Source: Cantharellus purpuraceus
Taxonomy: Eukaryota; Basidiomycota; Agaricomycetes; Cantharellales; Hydnaceae
Reading direction: 5' to 3'
Assembly: GCA_025174535.1 (NCBI GenBank)
Contig: JALBUN010000009.1
Coordinates: 806,001-870,000 of the forward strand
Length of the DNA stretch: 64,000 bases
The first letter of the stretch is position 1. Each line of letters starts with the position of its first letter. The notes under the pieces are model-generated. The model was given only the letters and a program-made list of their open reading frames with translations, had not been told where the DNA came from and made no database searches. The position numbers were made by a program, and so were the translations under genes. Below, piece after piece: positions 31,201 to 42,298 of the stretch.

Positions 31201-34002
31201 GCCGACGCGCCGACGCACATTACCCCACGTGTCTCAGTATCCTCGCGAGGAGCTGGGCAACACCAGTGGTGGCGGGAGCACCAGCACAGGCAATATTCAA
31301 GATATGAAGCATGGCGCTGTCAACCCCGCGCCGCCCGAGCTGGGACAGGGATTGGGCCTGTCGAACGTGGGCGGCACGCCGCGGGGCGCGGGTGGTTTGG
31401 AGGGGGGCGCCGCACCGCTGGGGCTCGGTCCGTCTCGTTTGAGTGCTCCGAGTGCGGCGGCTGGGCCGGGACCGTCGACGATGGATGCGCGGGGGAGGAG
31501 GGCTGCAGCTGCGTCGAGGGCGGCCGCTGAGAAGGAGAGCGTGTTTGAGGAGCCGGAGCCGGAGATGGTGGCAAAGGGGCTAGTGAGTGAGAGGGAGGTG
31601 GAGACGCTTTTCGGGTTGTGAGTACTTTGGTTGTGCAGTTTTAGGACTGTACTGATGATATATAGGTTTTATGACAAGGTTAACGTATGTTTTGCCGTGA
31701 ATTCTGCCTTCAATGTATGATATACTTACAGGCATGCCACAGATCTTCTTCTCGGTCTGCGATCGTGCTATCCACACCCCTGCAAGGGTACGGCATGCCA
31801 GCGGGTTCTTGTGCACTGCTAGTGAGTCTTTTGGGCTTGGAGTAAACGCAAAATGCTGAGCCCTTTGCTTTCCCAGTCTGTGCCGTCGCATCCCGACACT
31901 ATACTGCCCGACCCGAACTCTACCCCCAGCTCCTTGAAGCCGCCAAACGCGCCGCCGGCGCTGCGCTCAACGGGCCCAAAAACATCGAGACGTGCCAGGC
32001 GTACCTTCTGCTCGGTGTGTACATGCCCCCCTCGCGGACCTTCCGAGAGGACAGGGCCTTTCTCTACTATGGACTGGCAATCAGGTGCGTGGCCCCGTGC
32101 ACGAGCTATATAACGGACAGTGTGCTCACGGCCCCGCCATTACGCCCCCCTTTTAGACTTGCCACGGAACTCGAGCTGCACCTCCCCGCGCCGAATCAAC
32201 TGGCGGCGCGCTCTTCGTCCTGCCTGGCAACGCACACGACACACCTCTCTACCCTGCCCCCCCACGAGGAACACGAGCGCGTCCTCCTGTCACGTGCGCG
32301 CGTGTGGCTCAACTGCGTGTGCATCGACCGCTCGATCTCGACGCAGCTTGGAAAGCCGTCGGCTATCATGTTCCCGGGCCCCGCCGTGCGCGTGGTGCCG
32401 TTTAACCTGGACCAGTGGTGGCGCAGCTCTCCGTTTAATGATCCACAGGATATTCACATGTGTGCGTATGCGGAGCTGTTGCTTGTGGTAAGTGGGTCTG
32501 CGACACTGCGTGGTGTTGGTGTTCTGTCGTGCTGAGATTGTGACGTTAGACGTCAGGTTTCCATGATGCTGTGTATTCGGACGCGTACAGCGCCAACGGA
32601 ACGAAGAAGGTGAGTGAGCGCCGTGGCACGCCATCATTGCCACTAAAGGGGGCTACGCGCTAGATTTTGGACTTGAACGTGGTGCAATCATATGCGGACA
32701 AGGTCACGGCTGTCAGCGAGCACTGGCAGGGCTTGCTCCAGAAGCATTTCCCCAAGCGTGAGTGTGCCGTGCGAGCGCACTTGGGTGGGTGTGTGGTCTG
32801 ACCGTACGCTGCAGGACAGGACCCAGTGTTGGCTTGGCGGGATAACTTGTGGCCATTGTGCGTCGTCGTCGCTGCCTAACGCATCATGCCTTGTGCTCAC
32901 ATTGTTTTTCTTTTCTAGCCTAGTATCGTATGCAAAGCTGGTCGTTTTGTCCATCGGCCTTCGCGACGGCATTAGACAAGGTCTGAAACATGACAACCCA
33001 TTCGCCGACCAGTGCGTCACCGCCGCGTCCGAAATCCTCACACGGGTTGTGGATAAGCTTGCCAAGCTCGGCTGTGAGTTCTTTCATCACTTTTCGTCAC
33101 TACGTGTTGACGAGGTGCAGACATGCGATACTGTGTCGAGGCGTACTTTGTGTTCATGGGCTTTGCTGCGGCGTTTATGCTCAAAGTATGTCGGTCCCCA
33201 TCCGCTCTCATCCTACACAGGTGTTGACTGTCTCGCTCAGATCCTGCAGCCCACGTTCTCGTTCATGATGCGTCCCGGACGAGAACAGGAAATCGTACAG
33301 CTCGTACAGCGACTCATCGACCTGCTCGGCTCGGATGAAGTCGCTATTGACAAGAGACATACGCCAAAGTTGTATTCGCGATTCCTGGCGGATGTTCTTG
33401 CCAAGTTGTTGAAACAAAAGCGGGCCAGGGCTGCTAAAGAGTCGGAAGCTAGTGCTGCCGGTCTTGGAATTAACAACCATGTCAGCAATCCCTTTGGCAC
33501 GGCCGCCAGCAGTACCCAGTCCCATGGTATGATGCCCTACGCTGGAGATAACTATGACACGCCTACCTCGAGTACGATGGACGCTAGGTCCAGCATCTTC
33601 CCCTCACCCCCTCTGCACACACACCCCTCTACAATGGATTTCTCCGTCTCCTCCATCCCCCCTACCTTCTTCCCCAACTCAGCCCCTCCTGCTGAGCAGA
33701 CGTACTTTTTCACCGGCCACTCCCCAAACATGGAGGTCGACCAGCCCCTCCCGCCGGACGAGCCGACGCTCCGAGAAGATATGATGGTGTCCAGCATGGC
33801 GGCGCTAACGGACCCCACGTTCTGGGATCACGCCGGGATGCCTGGGTTCTCGTGGACGACGAATCCGGGGGCGTGGCCCACCGCGGTGGATATGACGTTG
33901 GGGAATAGGGGATATGAGGTTGTGGGTGGAAATGAGCATGCGTCTGCATCGGCATGGGCCCATGCGTCGTCGTCGACGTCAGCGTTTTCTACACGGGTGT
34001 AG
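28283..34002 (+). CDS. Zn2Cys6 transcription factor with fungal-specific TF domain and long low-complexity N-terminus
   Basis: Nuclear DNA-binding regulator. The first exon (28283-29646) encodes about 455 low-complexity residues: Pro/Thr/His-rich, (R)HAAA repeats, Gln/His-rich, then a Glu/Gly/Asp-rich acidic run and a basic tail. The zinc cluster is split by introns and rebuilt in phase: CDACKQSK (exon 29808-29841) joined to VKCVFTPPETQCRRCAQGGHEC, i.e. C-x2-C-x6-C-x8-C-x2-C-x6-C. Next come SHAELIRRQDEKNVVIMGLL (coiled dimer region), a disordered linker, then the middle homology domain: VETLFGLFYDKVN (via a 19-nt exon, 31666-31684), IFFSVCDRAIHTPA, NIETCQAYLLLGVYMPP, YYGLAIRLATELELHLP and LLSRARVWLNCVCIDRSIST. 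The C-terminus is Ser/Pro-rich, ending SSTSAFSTRV. The cluster being internal (after about residue 455) is unusual. Targets are unknown. Confidence 0.87.
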
Positions 34003-36173
34003 AAATGAGTGTAATGTTGTATGGTGTGTTTATTGATAGAGCTTTACGTTTAAATTTTTTCTTTCTTAACTCTGCTTTCTATACTATTTGCTCACGTATT
34101 TGGATGGAGTCGGGGATCGTTTGCAATTGTATCGTAGATATATTGACATGTTGTATCGGGTAATCAGCAATGAGGAAATCAATCGAATTTCGGCGCGGCC
34201 TCAATGCCTCAACTGCATATCTAATGCGAGATCTGATGGTGATCTCGATATGATCTACCGGTTAGATCTAGAGACATCATGACGCACCGAAGCTTGTCTT
34301 ACAATCAGACCATCAGCAAATAGCCGCCACCCGCTACTTCACGGGAAGGTGCAGACGTAGAGCTGCGCAAACGAAACCCCCTGGACCTAAACAAGTTGCC
34401 TCGCTATGCAAGCATAGGGGTTGTGACTGTTCGCTTTTCTTTTTTTGGTCAAGGAACGAAGGCCACAGGGTGGGAGACGGCCAACAGAGCTCGCCTCGCG
34501 TGTGATGTCAGTCCAGGAAGCTGGTTTAAACGCTTCGATTCTGTGAGATCTCCATACCTCGTTGGCTTCTCCGGAGTCTGGGGATCAAATGGCTGTGCTA
34601 GGCTGATCACGCTAGCCTGCGATAGCCCAGGCAATGTCGCCATTCTAGCATATGCCGCCGGCTGAGGGCACTGCTTGAGATGCGCCAGTGATATTACTCT
34701 TGAGGATTACTAAGACGTGTGCGTTACCTCAGTTGCCCTAATTATCCTATAGCGCCTCCATTGGCCTCGAGGTACGGGTGGATGTACTGATAGTGTCTGA
34801 TGTAGAAGAAGAATTGAATATATGTCCTCTGCGGACGTCGTAAAGTGGTATAAACCTAACACGGATCCGAGCCCACGTGGATTCTCGACGGGAACTCACG
34901 TTAAACCATCAGGATCAGAACAACAGCATGCATGCGAGTCTACTTTGAGTCAATGATGATGGCATTGATGGGAATCATTGATGTCGGAACTGTACCCAGG
35001 AGCACCCGACGAGATTGACACAGCAATTTGTGGGAGAGGGATGTATTGCCTATAGCCAATGTGGGAGGCACTACTAGTGTCTCTGAAATACCGACTGGCC
35101 AAAGTGTAAGGTAATTCAAACAGAACTTGAAACAGCGACGTTCAATTGAGTCTCGCCGACACGTACGTCCCAATTTCCCATGCAAACAGGCCTGCACTGC
35201 CAGGACAACATACTCGACCACATGAATCACTCTAGATTACTACTATTCCTAATAGTGGGTTCGTGATGAGTCCCTCAAGGTTTTTCCTGATGTGACTCAA
35301 TGCCGTGCCCTGGCTCGACGCAGCTTACATACAGCCAGGATCTATCCTCACCCAGCGCATTTGAACACCCTCATCTGACTTTTCAGGGTCCCCAGGACAG
35401 GTGGTTTCGCACAGTGCCGTCAAAATAAAGCGATGCATCTCAGTCCTTATTATTGTGTGCACAGACAGACCATGCATGGATCCGGTACCTGGCGGCCCTC
35501 GGGCTTACGGCACAATTATCTTTTATAGCATAGACCTTCAGGAATCCTCGTCTTCTTTTTGTGCGTCTATAAGGCTGCTAGACTACTAGATTCCTGATGG
35601 AGCCACGGACTAATGAGAACGGAAATTTCTAGATTTAGCGCGCGGTGCAGCCGTGACTGAGAGGATTGGCGTTGATCGATTCTGAATATGGGGCACATGT
35701 ACGTAGAGTTATAATTCCGAACTCTATCTTATCACGGACACCAAACACGCCGACCAAGGCTCAGCCTCTGCGCTGCAGTAACAGCCACACTGTCAATTCC
35801 ACGGCGAAAAAAAGTGGGCACATTCCTTGATATGCGTCTCGTAATGGCGGCTACTGATCAATAGCTTCAAATTAGCGTGGCATGGCAGCACCCACCGAGT
35901 TTTCAAGCAACTGTCGTGCCAGTATTTGGCTAGTAGATATTGATTGTTGCCCGTCTCAGTTACTTGAGGCTATGCATAGCTTCGCCATAAGAGAACTTTG
36001 ATGCCGGTAATCTCAGGCTCATGACTAACCTTTTCCATTTTATTTTGACACTATGATGTATGGCCGCGTGGCTCAGGTGTGGCACGCGATTATATAGTTC
36101 TAGCTACAATCAGCTGCAAGTAGTTAGTCACAAGCTCCCATAGGCAGCCTGCTGATCCAGATGCAAATGCAAA
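34003..36173. other. intergenic region
   Basis: No recognisable gene. Short frames at 34396-34665 (+) and 34940-35230 (-) lack motifs. No repeat structure was obvious. Confidence 0.4.
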
Positions 36174-37621
36174 ATGGAGGACGTACGTTCTGCCTCAAAT
36201 TTCCTTGTCGATTGTCATTTAACTGACTGGGTATATGTTTTCGCAGCGTTCGCTTGCGGATATCCAGGATGCGGCAGCGTGTTCATGGAAATGTCGAACT
36301 TGCGCTGCCATGAGCGATCACATATTACGCCGGCGTACAGCGGGTATCAGCTTGGTGATGCTAATCACGAGCCCGTGAATTTATGGCCTACTAGAAATAC
36401 AAACATATGCGAATCGTGCAACGAGCAGTTTGAGAATTCAATGGAGTTGGAGGTACTTGATTAATACAATCACAATTCCATTCTGAACTACTTTTGTGTA
36501 GATGCATATTATGCAATTTCATACCCAAGACATTGTTGGACCATCTGATAGCTTTACGCAAAACGCGCCGTATTATCCTCAAACGGTGTCAGACACCTAC
36601 GTACCAATGCAATACTCACAATCATTATCATTCGGAGAGGCGCGCAGATTCCCTTGCCCATACTGTAGCAAGCGGTTCGACACCCGCACTGGGATCGATG
36701 TATGCTACCCGCTTCTTCTTCCAAAGTACCGAATCCTTTATGATTGTCATTATTGTGTCTGTAGGCGCATATGCGTACGCACACTCAGGAAAGACGTGAG
36801 TTCTCTCTTCCTCTTTTCAGATGTCGTTATTTCGCCTGAATTTTGCCTTAATTTGTAGCATTCATTTGCAATTACCCGGGGTGCGGTAAAGCATTTTCTG
36901 TCAAGTCCAACATGCGCCGCCACGAGCGGACACATACTGCCAACAGCGCGTTTGAACCCGCTGTTAATGACTCCAGACAGGGCAATGCGCTAGCTATTAA
37001 GCACGGATGTCCTTTGTGCAATCAGCAGTTCAATCGTACAAGTGAACTGGAGGTACCATTGATACATTTCTTAACCCAAGAAGCTTTCACGATGTTTTAT
37101 ATTCTAGAAACACATGGAACGGTCGCACCCCGCGGAGAGTAGTTCTTCCAGAAGCGTCGAGTTTGCTAGGCGGCCTGCTCCGTTCCATACGCAGACGTTC
37201 TCACAGGCGGCGGAGCAGCAATCCTACTATCCACCATTGCCTTCGGGAACGACACTCGAAGACACAACGCCGTACCCAAGTTCCAGTGGAGCACAATTCC
37301 ACTCAACAAGTATGCAGCAAGTGCATAATATCCACTATCTTGTTGCAGGAGATTATCTGATGGTTTGGTTGCTTTCGCATAGACGCATATACAAACATAT
37401 ACCGAAGAAAAGCGTATGCATGGGTCTGATATTCCTCCTGCTTGTCTGAATATTGCCTTTTTTGTATAGCCTTCCGATGCAGTTACATTGGATGCCATAA
37501 AGCATTTTCGGTCCAGTCCAACCTGCGTCGCCACGAGAGGACTCACGTTGCTGAGACCAGACAGTCGTTCGACGAAGCCTCGAAATCCTTGTCCTATTAT
37601 AACAATCCGTCTTACTGGTAG
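36174..37621 (+). CDS. multi-finger C2H2 zinc-finger protein
   Basis: Likely sequence-specific DNA-binding protein. Fingers are rebuilt across short introns: FACGYPGCGSVF-(x)-LRCHERSHI; ICESCNEQF (partial); FPCPYCSKRFDTRTGID joined to AHMRTHTQERP; FICNYPGCGKAFSVKSNMRR-HERTH; CPLCNQQFNRTSELE joined to KHMERSHP; and THIQTYTEEKP joined to FRCSYIGCHKAFSVQSNLRR-HERTH. The linkers TQERP and TEEKP match the classic TGEKP linker. The GC-x-CxKAFSV fingers are near-copies of one another, showing internal duplication. It ends in a Tyr/Ser-rich tail with TAG at 37619-37621. The start is less certain: ATG 36174 followed by donor GTTCTG gives MEDV-PFACGYPGC, but an upstream exon is possible. Confidence 0.75.
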
Positions 37622-38894
37622 TTGCTTTTGGTATGCAATGTACACCATGAACACACCACTGCACATGCTTCACCAACTTTGGCACCAGGACATCCTCAGG
37701 GTGTCTCTTCATCGTGAAATGCTTTCCTTCCTAATTCCTATCGAAATCAAGATTGAATTGCTAGTGGGCGGTTTCTATAGTCTACGCACTTACAACCTTT
37801 CAGCGGCGTAAGGCGCAAGGGGCTAACGTCTCGCGATGCATATGCGATCATAGTGCTCATTCACGGAGTAGTTGGTCTTCTTCGGAATCAGGTAAAAGCA
37901 CTCCCCATGTCCGCCTAGTACAACCCCCTACTCTGCCTGGTCATCCCTACCTATACTATATCCCCCCCTTCAACTGCACTGCATCTCTTGAAGGCCAAAA
38001 CATACGGCAAAAATGCTGAGAAGGAACTAAGACGGTATTGATTCTGGAAGTCATCAGAGGTACCGTATTTCCCGAGACTTTGAGCGATGGCATCTACATC
38101 TGCTTCGAAGCGCATATCCCACAAAAGTTGCCAATGATCACTACTCGCGCCTCGTGGACAGCTTTGTGCAGAAATGAATCTATATCGGGAGGATGGACGA
38201 ACTAATCTTTGACATCGTTCCTTATCAGTAGTAAGGTGTATCTTGACCTTTCTGGAGAGCTGTTTGATCTTTTTCGAGGCCCTCTTATCGCGACAAATAG
38301 ATCCGAGATGCCATTGAGCTCAACTCCGGTTATACTTATCCAGTTGAATGGATGCTGTGAACAGTTGTTCTATGATTCGAGGTGTCAGAGACTCATCACT
38401 TATCCATATCTATGGAACAAATCAGCCTCGGGAGCGGTTGGGCCTTCCATGCATCAGCCCCGATGAGTCCGGTACTCGAAGGGGAGAAAGAGGCATACGT
38501 ATGCGTGCGAACTGGAGGTCATGGTAAAGGTGTAGAGTTGGTAACAAAAACCTGCGAGGCAGACCTGGGACGGGTTCTCAGAACAAACAAGACATCCCAC
38601 TAGCACAGGCTAATGCGCCTCGATGAAAAGTTGGAAATTAGATAGGATCTGTGGTCGGCGCCACTGGATTGCTGTCTGGGGAGGTTTGTTGGACTAGGGC
38701 TGCTCGTGTCATAGACGATGATGGATGATGAAATGAAGAAATGTTATCGTTAAATCAAAACCAGCACGAACTCACTTGGTAAATAAGTGATGTATCAGGG
38801 AGAAGTGGTTAGAGTTAACGTTGGAACTCAAGCGTGACCGCCGGCGCCAATCGCACACGAATTGAAGGGACACTACGCTGCACTGGCAAGACTG
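37622..38894. other. intergenic region with unassigned coding-like stretches
   Basis: Mostly without recognisable genes. Plus-strand stretches at about 38040-38200 (containing GTVFPETLSDGIYICFEAHI) and 38209-38420 look protein-like. A minus-strand frame across about 37965-38315 also stays open for over 110 codons without an ATG start. None matches a family I recognise; this may be a decayed gene. Confidence 0.35.
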
Positions 38895-40552
38895 ATGCCC
38901 ATTCGCCATAACCTCAGTTCACTTACCTTCTCCTCTCTAAAAGACGATTTACCTTTCCATAATGGAAAGCGCCGGAGACCAGTCTTACGCAGGTTACGCT
39001 TGGCAATTGTGCCCTTGGTTCTAGTCTTCATACTGTTATGCTGGCTGTCCATTACACATCGACCAGTATCCCGCGCATCAGATTGGATCCCATGGTTTTT
39101 TCGATCTACAAACCAATACCCACTGACGTTCGACCAAATCCGCGAATACGAGCGTAATTTACCTCAGCACGTCACGTCTCTTCCTCCTCCAGAAGGCATC
39201 AATGGACGAACTTTAAAAATTTCGAATGAGGTTTGGGGATTAGGTCTCAACAATCAGCTAAATAATCGGTGAGAGTCATCGGTTGTATCACTTAGAGGCC
39301 GAGTTCACAGTTGCCCCAAGGTTAGTGCTTTCGCACTTGGCCTACCTCTCGAATCGTTCATATGTGTTTCATGACATCACGTTCACGTCTGGGGGGGGAT
39401 GGGAGAGTGCAGTATGGCATCCTCTCAACACTTTCATATCAGGGCCGACCGCTGGAGGTGCCTTTCCGCCTTTCGCTCGGTCCTCACCTCGCGCTATTTC
39501 GAAAGACTATTGGATAAAGATATGTCCTGAAGAGCGACGCGTTGTTTTGGATGTGGATGCCATAAACAGCGAGTTGGAATTACCGGATAATCCTGATGGT
39601 CTTGTGATACTAGAGAGATGGGCAAAGAAGTTGACCGCCATGCCAGAGACTTGCGTTGAGATATCATACATGTCCAGTCATATCATTGATTACCAGTGCG
39701 TTGGGATTCATACTGGCGCAGCTCGTGGCTAACGCTTCCGCCAGCTTGTTCGGATCATCTCGAAGTCTACCATTATTTCCCTCATTGACCACGTCGCCAA
39801 TTATCTCTCATTTTCGTTGGTCTGATGTCGTTCTGCATGCAGTAGAACGTAATATTCCTCTCATTACACACACACATGTCTCGGCAACGAGTCATCTCTC
39901 GCCACCAAGGACCCTTCCTTCTCACATGGGTGATGCATCTAAAGTCCGCCAGAACGATCAGACGCTCTCAAATGTGCTGGCACTTCATATCCGACGAGGT
40001 GACTATGGTCCGCACTGTAAACATATGGCAAGTTACTCTGCATTTTATAACAGCTGGAACCTCCTTCCATCACTACCAGACGTATATAACCCACCAAAGG
40101 GCACCATAGAGGGCGAGGCTTACGATGAATTTATGCGACATTGCTGGCCTAGTGTGGATGATATTGTGCAGCGCGTGCGAGACGTGAAGCGTGATTATGA
40201 AGCGACGGGCAGGAACCTCAAGTCTATTTATGTGCTGACAAATGGGAAGCGGCCCTGGGTTGACAAACTCACGGAGCGTTTGTTGACAAGCAGGATGGGT
40301 TGGGAGCGTGTCACAAGCAGTCTCGATCTGACAATCATCAGCGAGCCAGAGCAGCTGGCGAACCAGGCGGTGGATATGGAGATCGCACGGCGTGCCGCGG
40401 TCTTCGTTGGGAATGGAGTATGTTGACATTCTCCTTTCTGTGCTGTGGAATGTTCATTCACCACTGTCTGCCAGTTTTCGACCATGACAGCGAACATCCT
40501 CATGTTTCGATTGATCAACGGTATGTCCGCCCAGACAACACGATTCTGGTAA
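38895..40552 (+). CDS. GDP-fucose protein O-fucosyltransferase-like type II membrane protein
   Basis: Predicted Golgi/ER glycosyltransferase of the O-fucosyltransferase superfamily. A cytosolic basic N-terminus (MPIRHNLSSL ... KRRRPVLRRLR) precedes one transmembrane anchor, LAIVPLVLVFILLCWLSI. Luminal blocks: WGLGLNNQLNNR joined across an intron to LVLSHLAYLSNRSYVFHDI; IIDYQ then a short intron to LFGSSRSLPLF; LALHIRRGDYGPHC (the R-R-G-D motif of the family); KSIYVLTNGKRPWVDKL; and VDMEIARRAAVFVGNG joined to FSTMTANILMFRLINGMSAQ, ending TRFW with TAA at 40550-40552. The ATG at 38895 is the first in frame. Acceptor protein and actual sugar donor are not shown by sequence. Confidence 0.8.
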
Positions 40553-41162
40553 TCGGTCCGCCGGTTACTGATTGTTCAATATGACTTTGGAAGCGGCCCA
40601 GCTATGCGGTTGTATTATTATTAGACACACGCAGCATATTCAAGAGGACTACTATAGTAAAGAAACTCAGCTGTACCTACATTGTGGGATCACAATGATC
40701 ATACACACTCCGCTCTCGTTTTGGCTGTTGTCTCATTCCGAAAACGCCGATAATCTACATAAATAGCGGCAGGGGTGTAAAAGAGGCTCGGGCACATATG
40801 GTGATATTCACAGAGTCATGCTCGGTAATACTGAGTTGTTAGCAAGTCGGAAAAAAAATCGGCACTACAGATATTGTTAGCCAGCTAACATGGTTAGAAC
40901 AAGAATCCGGCCTACAGTAAGCCAAGTGGAGCATATGCAAGACTCCGTTGTAGCCCCACAAATATAGACGTGCCGCTGCGCATGGCTCCACTTTGGAACT
41001 GTCAATTTAGGTTGGGCTTATGGTGGACCATCAAAAAGCTGGATTTCAGCTTAAGCAGGGTGTATATATACACCCTAATAGCAGCGAAAGAGTCAATTCG
41101 GCGACAGGAATTACGTAAGCCTCAGCCAAAGCATCCTTTTCCATCTCAATCGCGTACCCAAT
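40553..41162. other. intergenic region and YKT6 promoter
   Basis: No gene seen. It contains a perfect 20-bp palindrome with a TATA core at 41057-41076, upstream of YKT6. Confidence 0.5.
41057..41076. promoter_or_regulatory. perfect 20-bp palindrome with central TATA, upstream of YKT6
   Basis: AGGGTGTATATATACACCCT reads the same on both strands. It lies 86 bp before the YKT6 ATG, a normal TATA-box distance in fungi, so it may act as a TATA box, a dimeric factor site, or both. Confidence 0.55.
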
Positions 41163-42011
41163 ATGAGGATATTCTGTCTTGCTGTCCTGTCTGCCCCTCC
41201 CCACGGGACTGCCACATCACTAGCCTCGGCTTCTGACCTTTCCTCCTTCTCGTTCTATCAGAAAGGCAGCGTTGCAGAGTTCATGACCTTCTTCTCCAAG
41301 ACTGTGGCAGAACGTACACCGCAAGGCCAGAGGCAAAGCGTGCAGGAAAATAACTACACGGCACATGTGTATAATCGTGGTGGCGCAGAACAATTGGCCG
41401 GTCAGTCGATGCTGTAATGATTGTAGATCGTCCGTGTCTTACGGAGGAGACGCTCACAACTACAGGTGTCATCATCACTGATCAAGAGTATCCAGTACGG
41501 CCAGCATTCTCACTTCTCACCAAAATTTTAGAGGAGTTTAGTGCATCTGTACCCAAAGCGTCCTATTCCAACCCGTCATCCATCTCCTTTCCTCAAGTAG
41601 GGGCTTCATGGATCATCACCGATGTGTCTATGCATTGATGATTATGATTTAGCTCCAGACATATGTATCCAAGTATCAGGATCCTCGTCAGGCCGACACA
41701 ATCATGCGAGTACAACAGGAGTTAGACGAGACAAAGATCGTCTTGGTGTGTGACACGACGCTATCTGCTATCTCACTTATCTCTTACCTCTTGACTAATG
41801 ATATTGCAGCACAAGACTATTGAGTCTGTTTTGGAACGCGGCGAGAAACTTGATAACTTAGTCGACCGCTCGAACGCATTGAGCGCTCAGAGTAAGATGT
41901 TCTATAAGACAGCGAAGAAGGTCCGAGCATTTAGCATTATTTGGTCCCCGTATACCTTCTAACCAATACCCCGCGTTTTCTTAGCAAAATTCGTGTTGCG
42001 TCATTGCATAG
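41163..42011 (+). CDS. YKT6: R-SNARE YKT6
   Basis: Lipid-anchored R-SNARE in Golgi, vacuole and autophagosome fusion. N-terminal longin domain: [62 protein letters not shown] joined to [23 protein letters not shown] motif: [19 protein letters not shown] joined to [20 protein letters not shown] and [17 protein letters not shown], with the zero-layer Arg in RGEKL. The last exon gives QNSCCVIA with TAG at 42009-42011: paired cysteines for palmitoylation and farnesylation (CVIA as CaaX). Length is about 200, as expected. Converges on the S2P gene 287 bp downstream. Confidence 0.97.
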
Positions 42012-42298
42012 CTCTTGCTCCAGTTCTATGACCATGCCCCCCCCCTCACACACAGACCACATCCATTCTAGCCCTTCCATCCGTTTAATATGGTGTCAGA
42101 TGAAGATAGTCAGACACTTGTCCCTTGGTGCTGATATGCTAGTTTCACTTTACCACATAATTACCCTCGGATGACATTTATGATTGCCCTGTATGAAGTT
42201 TGGCATAATAATTGATTCTCAGTCTGTCGAGCTTACCTCCTTTCGGCTCAATACCAGAATCTTAAGGTTGGTCAAAACGCACTTTACTACTTCATTAC

